The notes: generated by a model from the sequence alone, not told the origin. A stretch of DNA of 64,000 bases from Candidatus Stammera capleta (GCA_015134335.1 CP043975.1:196486-260485); one strand, 5' to 3'; counted from the first letter of the stretch, positions 1 to 11,800 are shown. Numbers and translations: made by a program.

Positions 1-1068
1 TGATGTATTTAAATTTTTAAAACATCAATTGTGTAAGCCACCAGAATTAAATGTATTTTTAATATTTAATTTTTTAGAATATTTTTTATTTAATATTCAT
101 GTTTTTAATATACCTTTTTTTACTAATATATATTTTTTAGTATTAAGTCCTTCATTATCAAAAGGTTTGCTTCCTATTCCCTTATAATAATGTGGATCTT
201 CAATAATATTTATTCATTTAGGTAAAATATATTTATTTAAAAGTTTATACATAAATGAAATTTTATTATATATATTTTTTCCCTTTAAAGATAAATATAA
301 ATATTTAAATAGTTCGGAGCTTGTAATATTATTAAATATAATATTATATTTTTTAGTTTTTAATGTTTTATCTTTACATTTATTTTTAAAAATTATTTCT
401 TTGTAAGTATTTAAAGGAAATAAATTTATATTATGTATTAAATCTGATAATTTATGATACTGTAAATATTTAGTATTATAATTTATATAATTATTTTTTT
501 TTGTAAAAATATTACTAATTAATATATAATTTTGGTTTATATAATATTTAATAAATTTATATTTATTATAAATAATTTTTAATATTGTATTTTTTATAAA
601 TATTATACCATCACTAAAAATTATATTTTTATTAAAATTTAAAATATTATTTTCTATGTTTTTACATAAATTAATTATATTAGATGTTTTTATATTATCA
701 AAAAATATTATTCCTAAGTTTTTATTATATTTTTTACAGAATTGTTTTTTATTACATAATAAATTATGTTTATCTTTAGATATGAATTTAATAGTATTTT
801 TTATATATTTTACAAATTTTAGTAGAGTTTTTTCTTTAAAATTATTACATATAAATTCACATTTTTTATATTTATAAAATATTTTAATATTTATTAATTT
901 AATGTTTTGTATGTTATAATTTTCTATATTTAGATTTTTAATTTTAAATTCTTTTCCTCAATTTATAGATATATTAATTTGTATATCTTTTATATTGGTA
1001 TGTAATTTTATAAAATTATATATTTTAATTATTTGTTTTTTGTAAAATTTTATTTTTTTAATTAACAT
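1..1068 (-). CDS. pmbA: PmbA/TldE metalloprotease subunit (3' end outside window)
   Basis: Partial gene: 356 codons are visible, against about 450 in E. coli PmbA, and the C-terminus lies beyond the left edge. PmbA (TldE) pairs with TldD as a cytoplasmic protease acting on small peptides such as microcin precursors and CcdA. The visible end carries the family segment with an EDP motif, GxGSxPFDxEG (here GIGSKPFDNEG), then a KKGILKTWIL stretch and a GGLHN segment, matching the PmbA C-terminal half. The tryptophan in KTWIL is encoded by TGA. The start at 1068 is the first ATG of the frame. TldD is not in this window, so whether a working heterodimer exists is unknown. Confidence 0.85.
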
Positions 1069-1149
1069 TTTTTTATTTTTATTATTTTATATAAATTATA
1101 AATTATATATATTTAAAATCAATATTTAATTAAATAAAAGGTGTAAATT

Positions 1150-1674
1150 ATGTATTTTAAAAATATTATTCCTTCTGGAATTAGTATTCCTAATGATATT
1201 TTTGTAATTATTGAAATATCTTATGGACATTCATTAATAAAATATGAAGTAAATAAAAAATATAATATGATGTTTGTAGATAGATTTATTAAAGCTCCTG
1301 TTTTTTATCCATTTAATTATGGATATATAAATAAAACATTAACATATGATGGTGATCCATTAGATGTTATGGTTTTAACTAATTATAAAATTTTAATAGG
1401 TACAATTATTCATTGTAGACCTATAGGTGTTTTAAAAATGGTTGATGAATCTGGTAAAGATTATAAAATATTGGCTGTTCCTAATTATAATATTTCTGAT
1501 GAATATAAAAATATTCAAGATATTTCAGATATTTCTAAATTTTATTTAGATAAAATTATATTTTTTTTTCAGAATTATAAATTACTTGAATCAAAAAAAT
1601 GAGTTGAAATAGATAATTGATATGATGTATTAGAAGCTAAATATATTATAAAAAAAAGTATATTTAAAAATTAA
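1150..1674 (+). CDS. ppa: Inorganic pyrophosphatase
   Basis: Soluble family I pyrophosphatase hydrolysing PPi to two phosphates, which pulls nucleic acid synthesis and tRNA charging forward. It is 174 aa, close to 176 in E. coli. Visible signature: the FYPFNYGYI region and the acidic metal-binding motif DGDPLDVMV near residues 71-79, then the EYKNI and DISDI region. TGA codons at 1600 and 1618 are read as Trp; stopping at the first would remove the conserved C-terminal helix. The ATG at 1150 follows an AAGGTG ribosome-binding site. It converges on the BI-1 gene, with a hairpin between them. Confidence 0.95.
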
Positions 1675-1685
1675 TATTTAATAAT

Positions 1686-1738
1686 AATTAATACCTTCAT
1701 ATAATTTAAATTATTGTGTAATTAAGAAGGTATTAATT
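1686..1738. terminator. Bidirectional hairpin terminator between ppa and the BI-1 gene
   Basis: A perfect 13-bp inverted repeat (AATTAATACCTTC at 1686-1698 and its complement at 1726-1738) lies in the 72-bp gap between two convergent genes. The ACCTTC/GAAGGT core is notably GC-richer than its surroundings, which suggests it is selected. Confidence 0.7.
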
Positions 1739-1746
1739 TATAAAAA

Positions 1747-2481
1747 TTATTTTTTGTTATTTTCTTCTTCTTGGGTTTTGTTATTATTTAATATTTTTAG
1801 TATTAATAAATATATATTAATAAAATTTAAATAGCATAATAAAGCTCCTAATATAGAATATTTTCTTAATTGATCATTTTCTTTAATAATCAAATTTATA
1901 CCTATTTCTTTTAATTTTTGTGTATCTCAGGTTGTTAAAATAATAAAAATAATTATACCTATATAAGACATAATTAGTGTAATATATGAATTTTTTAATA
2001 TTATATTAATTAAACTACATATTAGTATACTAGTTAAAAATATTATAGATAAATTTCCTATATTAGTTAAATCTTTTTTTGTTATAAATCCTACTATACT
2101 ACTAATTAAAAATATAATACTTGATATAAAAAATGATATATATATTGTATTATTATTATATATTAAAAATATACTAGATATTGAAATTCCTGTTAATATT
2201 GAATATACTATAAATAGTATAGTTGCAGTGTTAGCTTTTAATTTATTAATTGAATGTGTTAGAATAATTACTATAGTAAATTGAGTTATTAGTAATAATA
2301 TAACTAAAAAGTGATTATTGACTATTATATTAAATAAAAATGAAAATTTAGTTAAATATCATGCTGTAAATGAAGTTAATAATAATCCGTAAGACATTCA
2401 TAAATATACATTATATATATATATATTAAGATTATTATTTTTATTATTTATTTTTTTATTATTAAAATAATTTTTAGACAT
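1747..2481 (-). CDS. Bax inhibitor-1 family inner-membrane protein (YbhL/YccA type)
   Basis: A 244-aa polytopic membrane protein with about seven hydrophobic helices. The pattern is that of the bacterial BI-1 family: NTATILFIVYSILTG with ISISSIF, a GFITKKDL motif after helix 4, and near the C-terminus TTWDTQKLKEIG, which corresponds to the D/TQK motif of YbhL and YccA. E. coli paralogues are about 220-235 aa. YccA modulates FtsH; the activity of YbhL is uncertain, and pH-sensitive ion leak has been shown for a relative. Three TGA codons are read as Trp. I cannot tell which E. coli paralogue it descends from, so no symbol is given. Confidence 0.85.
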
Positions 2482-2616
2482 TATAATTTATTCCTATAAA
2501 AATTTTTATTTATTTTTTAAATAAAGATTAAAAAAATTTTTTTAAATATATTTTATTATACATTATATATAGTAATTACATTTTTTGTTTTTATTAAAAA
2601 AATTATTTTTTAATTT

Positions 2617-4914
2617 TTATTTATTATTTAATTTTTTTATATCATCATCTATTAATGCATTAAGTTTATATTTTAATAATTTTTTACAATTATATATTAT
2701 TTGGTTTATTTCAGATTCTATAAGTGTTCTCTTTTTATTTTGTATTTTAATTCTTATTGTAATATTTTTTTTATTAATTTTATTTAGGTAGTTATTAGAA
2801 AATAAATTTATTATTTTAATTTTTTTAATTAATTTAATTGTTTTACATATTTTAATTATTTTATTAATATTTATATTTTGGTTTATTATTAAAGTAATAT
2901 CTCTAATACTAAATGTATATTTACAAATTTTATTTATTTTTATTTTATTAGGTATAAGAATTTTATCAATTTTAATTTCTAATATATATATTGGAAATTT
3001 ATTTGATAATTTTTTTTGTATATTAGTATTTAATTTTCCAATATATCCTATATTATTTTTTTTATAATATATATTTGCATTTTGATGTTTATCTAAAAAG
3101 TTATGTTTACTTTTTTTTAAATTTAAAAATTTAATTTTATATTGTTTTTTAAATATTAATTCTAAATCATTTTTTAAATCATAAAAATCAAATAATATAT
3201 TTTTTTTTATATTTCAAGTTTTTTGATATTTATATCCGTATAAAATTAAACATAGTTTAGTATTTAATTTTATATTATTATTTTTATATTTATAACATGT
3301 ACCTATTTCAAAAAGTTTTATATTATATATTTGTCTTTTAATATTGTAATTTAATGTTTTTAATAAATTAGGTAATAAAGTAGTTCTTAAAATAGATTTA
3401 TTATATGATATAGGATTTTTTATTTTAATATATTTTTTGTTATTATAAATACGTTCTTTTTTTTTGCAACTAAAATGAAAATTTATTATTTCAGTATAAC
3501 CTATATTTGATAAAAATATTTTTATATTATTTATATAATAATTATAATTATTGTTTGTTGAAATTATATTAGTATAACTATAAAAATTTTTAGTTTTTAT
3601 ATTATTAAAATCAATTTTTTTTAATATTTCTTCTATATAGTCTTCATAAATATTTAAATCATAACGATAATTATGTTGCATTATTAATAAAAATTTATAT
3701 TTTTTAATTATTTTACAATCCAAATTTTTAATTATATTAATTATTTTATTTTTTTTAATTTTAATTCCGATTTTTTTATTTATTTTAGAATAATGTATTA
3801 AAATTTTTGATTTTATATTATTATTTATTTGTTTTGTTTTAAAATGAATAATTTTGCTTTTATTAATATTTTTTATTAAAAAACATACTTTTTTTAAATG
3901 TAAATCTTGTGTTTTTTTATTTATATTATTATTTAGTAAAAGTCAATTATTAAAATTTTTGTTAAAATTTTTTATTATAAAATTTTTATTAAATAAAATA
4001 GATATTAAAATTAAATATTTAGTATTAAAATTAGGTTTATAAATTTTATTATAGATATCATAATTTTTTACTATTATATGTTTTGATGTTTTAATAAATA
4101 AATTATTTATATTTTTATTTTTTTTAATTTCTATATATATTTTTTTATTTTTAATTTTTTTATAATCTAAATATATTAAATTTAATCCATATTCTATAGC
4201 AGAATATTTTATAATATCTGATAAATTATTTTGATAAATAAAACCATTTTTTATTAAATAATTTTTAATATAAATTGGAATATTATATTTTTTTTTTTTT
4301 GTATAATTTTGTTTTAGAATTATATATTTATAATTATATATATTTTTTTTAGTTTTTTTTGTTATATAAAGGTCATAATTTATATTATTTTTATAATTAA
4401 TTTTATATTTTATAGATTTATTTATAAAAATATTATTAGTTAATTTACATATTAATTTAGATATATAATATATTGAATTACATTCAATTCTATTATAAGG
4501 AATATTAATATCAATATATTTATTATTTATAATATTATTATTATTAATAATATTTTGTATTAATATAAGTTTATAATTTTTTTTTTTTTTTAAAAGATTA
4601 ATATAAAAAATTTTTCTTTTATAATTAAGTATTTTGTATATATTAATATTAATTAATATATATTTATATGAAAATATATTTATATTTTTTATATTTAAAA
4701 TTTTAATTTTTAATATTTTTTTTTTAAGTTTAATAATCAAAAAATATATTAAATAATTTATTTTAATTATTTTAATTGGTTTTATTTTTATATAATTATT
4801 AGGTATATAATTTAATTTACATTCAAATCCATTTTTGTTTAATATATTAAAAATTTTATTATAATTAATTTTATTTTTTATATATTTATTTATTCATTTG
4901 ATATAAAATTTCAT
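2617..4914 (-). CDS. pheT: Phenylalanine-tRNA ligase beta subunit, editing site eroded
   Basis: Beta subunit of the heterotetrameric PheRS, 765 aa against 795 in E. coli. The C-terminal half is recognisable: KNPISYNKSILRTTLLPNLL, KLFEIGTCY, WNIKKNILFDFYDLKNDLE and the anticodon-binding end with FSIRDITLI. The N-terminal EMAP-like tRNA-binding domain and the B3/B4 editing domain are badly degraded. The E. coli QPMHAFD motif aligns with NLIYLD, losing the editing histidine, and the GGIFGG loop is not visible. It begins 6 nt after pheS and is the last gene of the thrS-infC-rpmI-rplT-pheS-pheT run. Post-transfer proofreading of Tyr-tRNAPhe is probably absent (inference). Confidence 0.93.
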
Positions 4915-4920
4915 ATTTGT

Positions 4921-5907
4921 TTAAAATTGATTTAAAAATTTTAAATTATTTTTATATAAATTTTTAATATTAATTATATTATATTTAATCATAGTTAATC
5001 TTTCTATTCCTATTCCTAAAGCGAAACCAGTAAATTCTTTATTATTAATATTAACATTTTTAAATATATTAGGATGTATTAATCCAGCTCCTATTATTTC
5101 AATTCATTTGTTTTTTTTGTTTTTGATATATATTTCGAATGATGGTTCGGTAAAAGGAAAATATGTAGGTATTATTTTATATTTAATTTTTTTTTCAAAA
5201 AAATAATATAAAAATTTTTTTATAATATATATTAAATTACTTAAATTTATATTTTTATCAACTAAAAATACTTCTATTTGATGAAACATTGGTGTATGAT
5301 TAGAATCATCATCTTTTCTAAATACACAACCTGGTGAAATAATTTTTAAAGGAGGTTTATATTTTTTCATACATCTAATTTGTATGCTAGATGTTTGGGT
5401 TTTTAATAATAAATTTTTATTTATTCAAAAAGTATCTTTATCAGTTCTAGAAGGGTGATTTTTTTTTATATTTAAATAATTAAAATTATATAATGTGTTT
5501 TCTATTTCTTTACTGTTTATAGATTTAAAACCTAATTTATTGAAAAAGTTTTCTACTGTATTAATAGTTATAGTTATAGGATGTAAATTAGCATATAAAA
5601 TATTTTTGTTGCTTGGTAAATTAATATCAAGTATATTTAAGTTTATAATATTTTTTTTATTTATTTGTGATATTTTTTTTTTTTGTTTATTAATTAAATT
5701 TAAAAATTTGTTTTTTAAAGTATTTATTTTTAAACCTATATTAGGTTTTTTATGTTTAGGTAGTTTGTTAAAAATTTTAATAATTTTTTTAAAATATCCG
5801 TTTTTTTTATTTAAACATTTTTTATATATATATTGTAATTTAGTAAGATTATAAATATTATTAATAATTTTAATTTGTATTTTAATTTTTTTAAAAAACT
5901 TTAACAT
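4921..5907 (-). CDS. pheS: Phenylalanine-tRNA ligase alpha subunit
   Basis: Catalytic subunit of PheRS, 328 aa against 327 in E. coli. Class II motifs are present: HPSRTDKDTFW (E. coli HPARDMQDTFW), LLLKTQTSSIQIRCM, GCVFRKDDDSNHTPMFHQIE (motif 2), FPFTEPSFEI and GFALGIGIERLTMIKY (motif 3). The N-terminal coiled coil is shortened and lysine-rich. The ATG at 5905-5907 overlaps the end of rplT, so the E. coli pheM leader and attenuator between them have been lost. Translational coupling with rplT is likely. Tryptophans in DTFW and KKNKW are encoded by TGA. Confidence 0.96.
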
Positions 5908-6260
5908 TTATTTTTTTTATTAATTAAATTAATTAATTTATTAAAAATATTAGGGTTATTATTTATAATATCAGATATAATTTTTTTATTTATATTTAAT
6001 TTTTTTTGTTTTAATTTATTTATAAATTTACTATATGTAAGTCCATGTTGTCTAACTTTAGCATTTATTTGAATTATTCAAATTTTTTTAAAAAATCTTT
6101 TTTTTTGTTTTCTGTCTCTATATGAATATTGAAATGATTTTATTACTGCTTGATTTGCCGTTTTATAACATCTAGATCTTGCTCCATAATATCCTTTAGA
6201 TAATTTTAAAATTTTTTTATGTGATTTATGTTTAATTTGGCCTTTTTTTATTCTTATCAT
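5901..6260 (-). CDS. rplT: 50S ribosomal protein L20
   Basis: Essential early assembly protein of the large subunit, which in E. coli also represses the rpmI-rplT operon. It is 119 aa against 118 in E. coli. Motifs: [36 protein letters not shown] and [20 protein letters not shown] at 6078-6080 encodes the conserved Trp before IIQIN. The last codons run into pheS: the TAA at 5901-5903 lies just past the pheS ATG (5905-5907), so the two genes overlap. Confidence 0.97.
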
Positions 6261-6284
6261 ATTATATATTTTAAATTATTTATA

Positions 6285-6482
6285 TTAAAAATATGGTGTA
6301 GATTTTTTTATTTTTTTTTTATTGGTTTTATGTATTATGTTTTTAATTTTGTGTTTTCTTTTATAATTTTTTGTTTTTTTAGTTAAAATATGTTGTATGT
6401 TTGCATATTTTACTTTAATTTTTCCTGTAGATGTTTTTTTAATTCTTTTTTTTATTGATTTAATAGTTTTTATTTTTATCAT
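6285..6482 (-). CDS. rpmI: 50S ribosomal protein L35
   Basis: Small basic large-subunit protein, 65 aa, identical in length to E. coli L35. The N-terminus MIKIKTIKSIKKRIKKTSTG corresponds to [20 protein letters not shown], followed by the KYANIQHILTKKTKNYKRK segment (E. coli RAYTNHILTKKATKRKRHLR). It sits between infC and rplT as in E. coli, with gaps of about 30 nt. Confidence 0.95.
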   Translation of the reverse strand: MIKIKTIKSIKKRIKKTSTGKIKVKYANIQHILTKKTKNYKRKHKIKNIIHKTNKKKIKKSTPYF

Positions 6483-6514
6483 TATATATTATAATTAATT
6501 TTAAATTATTATTT

Positions 6515-7036
6515 TTAATTTGGTTTAAAAAACATTATCATTTGTTTATTTTCTATTTTATTATTAAAAAAATCTAATTTTGATATGTTTTTTAAGTCTT
6601 TTGTTATATTTTTACACATATTAATAGCTATATTTTTATGAATTATTTCTCTACCTTTAAATCGTATTGTAATTTTAATTTTATATTTTTTATTAATTAA
6701 ATTAATAATTTTTTTTATTTTAATATTATAATCATTAATGTTAGTATTAGGTCTAAATTTAATTTCTTTTATTATAAAATTTTTATTTTTATTTTTTTTT
6801 ATATTTTTATTTCTTTGATATATAAATTTTCCGTAATCTAGTATTTTGCATATAGGGGGGTTAGTTTTAGGATTAATTTCTACCAAATCAAGATTATAAT
6901 TTTTAGCTATATTAAGAGCTTCATTTATATTTAATATTTTATTAAATTTATTTCCTATTATTCTAATTTTAGAAGATTTAATTTGTTTATTAATATTATA
7001 AAATGTTTTTTGAATGTTGTTTCTATAATTTTTAAT
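6515..7036 (-). CDS. infC: Translation initiation factor IF-3, with AUU start
   Basis: IF-3 prevents premature subunit joining and proofreads the initiator tRNA and start codon. The C-terminal domain is clear: VEINPKTNPPICKILDYGKF, IKEIKFRPNTNINDYNIK and TIRFKGREIIH. No ATG or GTG exists at the right place; the frame extends back to ATT at 7034-7036, eight bases after a GGAGA Shine-Dalgarno, and the first residues I-K-N-Y-R match E. coli, where infC also starts with AUU followed by AAA. From there the protein is 173 aa (E. coli 180). The AUU start is the basis of IF-3 autoregulation in E. coli, so that circuit appears to be kept. The start overlaps the thrS stop. Confidence 0.95.
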   Translation of the reverse strand: MKNYRNNIQKTFYNINKQIKSSKIRIIGNKFNKILNINEALNIAKNYNLDLVEINPKTNPPICKILDYGKFIYQRNKNIKKNKNKNFIIKEIKFRPNTNINDYNIKIKKIINLINKKYKIKITIRFKGREIIHKNIAINMCKNITKDLKNISKLDFFNNKIENKQMIMFFKPN

Positions 7037-7055
7037 AGTTGTATTCTCCTTTAAA
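7032..7055 (-). promoter_or_regulatory. infC ribosome-binding site with AUU start, overlapping thrS stop
   Basis: On the minus strand GGAGA lies eight bases before ATT (7036-7034). The TAA that ends thrS occupies 7034-7032, so the last thrS codon, its stop and the infC start interlock. This is the only gene in the window for which I found a clear AUU start, and it is the same exception as in E. coli. Confidence 0.8.
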
Positions 7056-8258
7056 TATTTTAAAATATTTATATTTTATTTTTTTTATTAAATAAGTAAT
7101 ATTTTTTTGTTTAATAATTTTTTTTTTAGTAAATCTAATATTTATTTTATTTATTAATTGTTCTTTATTTCCGCATATTATAATATATGGTACTTTTTGT
7201 AAAGTATATTTTTTTATTTTATAATTAATTTTTTTGTTTGTAAAATCAGAAGATATTCTTATATAATTGTATTTTTTAAATATATTTAATATTTTTTTAC
7301 AATATAATATATTTTTATTAGATATATTTAATATTATTATTTGAATAGGTGTTAATCATATTGGTAGTCATCCTTTATTATGTTCAATTAAAATAGCTAT
7401 AAATCTTTCTAAAGAACCTAATATTGCTCTATGTATAATAAATGGAGTTTTAAAATTATTATATTTATTTATATATTTTAAATTAAATTTTTTAGGTAAA
7501 TTAAAATCTATTTGTATTGTTCCACATTGTCATTTTCTTTTTAATTTATCTTTTAGAATGAATTCTATTTTAGGTCCATAAAATGCACCTTGTTTTTTTT
7601 TGATTAAAAATTTTATTTTATTATAATAAAATAATTTTATTATTGTTTTTTCAATTTTATTTCATTTTTTTTTATCACCTAAATATTTTTTAGGTCTAGT
7701 AGATATATAAATATATATTTTTTTAAATTTAAATATTTTATATATTTTTAAAGTTATATTAAGACAATTTAATATTTCTTTTTGTATTTGTTTTTTAGTA
7801 CAAAAAATATGAGCATCATCTTGAGTAAATGATTTTGTTCGCATTAAACCTAATAATGATCCAGTGGGTTCGTTTCTATGACATAAACCAAATTCAGAAT
7901 ATTTAATTGGTAATTTTTTATAAGATGGTTTATATTTCATATATAATGTTATATGCCCTAAACAATTCATAGGTTTTAAACAATACTTAATATTATTTTT
8001 TTTTATTTTAAATATATATTTTTTGTAATTTTTTAAATGACCACTAATTTTTCAGTTTTTTTGATTTATTAAATATGGTGTTTGTATTTCTTGGTAGTTA
8101 TTATCATTTAATATATAACGTATTAATTTTTTAATTAAATTTATTACAATTATTCCATTTTTTAATCAAAAAATAACTCCTGGATTTTTTTTATCTATAT
8201 AAAATATTTTAATATAGTTATTTATAATTCTATGGTCATAAATATGTAATTTTTTCAT
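7032..8258 (-). CDS. thrS: Threonine-tRNA ligase lacking TGS and editing domains
   Basis: Charges tRNAThr. It has 408 aa against 642 in E. coli, and the missing part is N-terminal: the ATG at 8258 is followed at once by [13 protein letters not shown], which aligns with E. coli residues from about 243 (EDHRKIGKQLDLY). The whole TGS (N1) and editing (N2) domains are therefore absent. The catalytic core is well kept: zinc ligands in KPMNCLGH, motif 2 in [42 protein letters not shown] and motif 3 in [11 protein letters not shown]; the anticodon-binding domain follows. Only about 70 nt separate it from the next gene, so no domain is hidden upstream. The stop overlaps the infC start. Confidence 0.95.
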
Positions 8259-8331
8259 AAATTAATTATATTTTAAATTAATATATTTTATAATATATTA
8301 TATATTATAATTAGTGGTTAATTTTATATTT

Positions 8332-8898
8332 ATGATGTATACAAATCATTTAATTTTTTCATTATCGTTTTGTATATTTATATTAAAATTATTTAATATT
8401 AAATATATATATATAACTAATATATTAATATCCTGTTTATTAGGTAGTATTATACCTGATATTGATCATACTAATTCTTTTATAGGAAATAGAATAAAAT
8501 ATATTTCTTTAATAATTAAAAATAAATTTGGTCATAGACAAATAACTCATAGTTTTTTATTTTTAGTTTTATTATATATTTTAATATTTTATTTAAATTT
8601 TTTTAATATTTTAAATTTAAATTTAGATTTTAAATATGGATTATTTATTGGTTGTGTTAGTCATATAGTAGCAGATATGTTAACATACAGAGGAGTTAAG
8701 TTTTTTTGACCATTTTATTATAATGTTAAATTTTATTTAAAGTTTTTAAATTTTAATAAAAATAAAAAAATAGAATATTATTTTTGTTTATTTTTATTAT
8801 TTTTAGCTTGTTTTTATGAAAAAATTTTTTGTATGTTAAATGTATTAATTAAATTTTTATATAAAATATATTATTATGTTCATATTATATCAGACTAA
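8332..8898 (+). CDS. YdjM-like membrane-bound hydrolase family protein (DUF457)
   Basis: A 188-aa integral membrane protein. The sequence carries the DUF457/YdjM metal-site pattern: SIIPDIDHTNSFIGNR near residue 40, FGHRQITHSF near residue 65 and CVSHIVADMLTYRGVKFFW near residue 110. E. coli YdjM is a LexA-controlled inner-membrane protein of unproven hydrolase activity. I chose the ATG at 8332 because the following residues match the YdjM N-terminus (GHLLFS in E. coli, NHLIFS here); a GTG at 8314 and an ATG at 8335 in the same frame are alternatives. The last 23 bases overlap recC, so the two may be coupled. Confidence 0.8.
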
Positions 8899-11800
8899 TA
8901 ATTTTAAAATATTAAAACATATGTTTCTTCATGTTTTAATAAAAAAACAATTTAAAAACAATATAATTAATATTTTAGTTGCTAATAAAAATATTTCTTT
9001 ATTTTTAAAATTTTTTTTTAGTAGTAATTTAGATATATTTGCTAATTTTAAATTTTATTCTCCTAGTAAATTTATATTTAAATTATGTAAAAAATATATT
9101 AATGATATTTCTAATATAAATTATTTTAGTAAATATAATTTATTATATAGTATAATGTATATATTACCTAAATTATTAATAAAACAAGAATTTGATTGCT
9201 TAAAAAAATACTTATTTGATGATATTAAAAATAATAAATTATTTAATTTATCTTATAAGATATCAAGTTTATATAGTAAATATTTAATATATAGACCTGA
9301 TTTATTAATTAATTGAGAGAAAAATATTTTAGATAAAAATATAAACAATATTCATCAATTTTGGCAATTAATTTTATGAAAAAAAATAGTAAATTTTTTA
9401 AAAAGAAAATTTAATTGTAAATTGTATATATCTAAAATTTTATTTAAATTTTTAAATTTTTTAAATAAAAAAAATAATATTTTTAAAGAACTTTATCAAG
9501 ATATTTTTATATTTAATATTAATAATTTAGCTCCAATATATTTAAATATTTTAAACACTTTGTCTAAATATTTCAATATTCATTATTTTATTGTTAATCC
9601 TTGTAAGGAATATTGATATGATATTAATTATTTTAATAATATTAATTATTATAATTATAAAAATATAAAATTAATATATGATTTTTCTTTAGATAATAAT
9701 AATTTAATGTTTTTATATTATAATAGAATGCTTGTAGAATATTTTTATTTATTGTCTAATTTTAATAATATTATAGAATTTAATTATTTTTATAAAAAAT
9801 TTAAAAGTAATAAACTTTTAGATAATATAAGAAAAAATATATTATATTTTAAAAATTTTAAGATTAATAAAAAAAAATTAGACAAAATAGATAATTCTTT
9901 AATTATTAAATCTTGTAATGGATATTTTGATGAAGTTAATATTTTAAAAAAATTTTTATTAAAAATAATTATAAATTATAAATATAAATATAGTGATATA
10001 TTAGTTTTAGTTACTGATATGAAATTATATTATCCATATATAAATTTAATTTTTTCTGATTATAAATATAAACATTTATTACCATATATTATATTAGATG
10101 AAAATTTAGAAAATAATTATGTATTTTTATTTTTATTTAAAATTTTAAATATTAGCAATTTCAATTTAAATAGTTATGAATTTATTAAATTATTAAAACA
10201 TAAAATTATTTTATCTAAATTTAATATTAATAATAATGAATTAGAAATTTTATTATATTTTATTAATAATATGAGTTTTATAAAAGATATTAAAAATTTT
10301 TCTTTTGATAATATTATTTTAAATAAAATTAATAATATTTCATTATTAAGTAATATTAAAAGTTTATTATTAAGTTATGCTGTTCATGAAAAATTTTTTA
10401 TTTGAAAAAATATTTTTAATTATGCAACTATAGGTAATAATTATATTAATAAATTAATAGCTAAATTTTCTGACTTTATTTTTAAAATTTTATATTGAAA
10501 AAAAATTTTAAATAATAAATATAATTTTAATATTTGAGTAAAATTGTTGAATAATCTTATAAAAGATTTTTTTAATTTTAATATTATAAAAAAATATTAT
10601 TTTTTACAAAAAAATTATTATAAATATTTGTTATTTAAATATAAATGTTTTAGTTTAATTAAAAAAATTGATTATTTAATATTTATTAAAATTTTAAATT
10701 TGTTTATTAATAAAAAATCTAGTAAAAAGTTGTTTTTACTTAATCATATTAATATTTGTTCAATAGAAAATATTATTTCTTTGTCTTTTAAAGTTGTTTG
10801 TATTTTAGGAGTAAATTCTAATATATATCCTAAAAATTTAACTAATTATAATTTTGATTTAATGAATATATATTATAAAATTGGTGATAGTTCAAGATTT
10901 GAATATGAAAAATATTTATTTTTTGAAAAAATTTTATTAACTAGAAATTTTTTATATATAAGTTATATAAATATTTCTTTTAAAAATTTTAATAAATATT
11001 TTCCTTCAATTTTGCTTAATAATTTATTAAATTATGTAGGTTTATATTTTAATATTTATTATAAAATTAAATTAAAGAAATTATTTTATAAATGTTGTAA
11101 TAAAAAAAAAAATAATAATATAGATATTAATAATAAATTTATTTTAATAAATAAAAATATTAATATAAAATATATTACTTTAAAAAATATATATGAATTT
11201 TGATTAAATCCTGTAAAATATTTTTTTAATAATTCTTTATATATTAAATTTAATTATATTATGAATAATTTATTGGTTTATTATAATATAGATTTTAATA
11301 TTAAAAATTTTTATATGTTTAGAAAAATATTTATAAATTATTTATTAATGGGAAAAAATTTTAATAAAAATTTTTATTTATATTTACAAATGTTAAATTT
11401 AATTCCTATGGGAAATATAGGAAAAATAATATGAAATAAAGAAATTTATAATATAATAAAATTATTTAATAGAATGTTTAATTATGTAAAAAATATTAAA
11501 TTATATAATTTTAATATTAATTATAAAAATTTTGTATTAAGTGGTAATTTTAAATTATATAATAAATTAAATTTACATTGAATACCTAAACGTATTAATG
11601 TTAATGATTTATTAATTTTTTGGATAAATCATTTAATATATAATTATATAGGAATGAATTGTAATAGTTTTTTATATGGTTATAATGGTATTTTTAAATT
11701 TAAAAAATTAGATATTAATACATCTAAATATAATTTAAATTTTTATATAAATGGATTTTTAAGTGGTATTAAAAATATGTTATTTTTTTTGCCTGAATTT

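Noticed and set aside
2585-2791. Hydrophobic plus-strand open frame opposite the pheT 3' end
   Set aside because: It is the antisense shadow of lysine/asparagine-rich pheT codons; AT-rich coding strands give Phe/Leu/Ile-rich frames on the other strand.
2617-4914. pheT as a pseudogene broken into fragments
   Set aside because: The breaks are all TGA codons; read as Trp, the frame is continuous for 765 codons and the C-terminal half is conserved.
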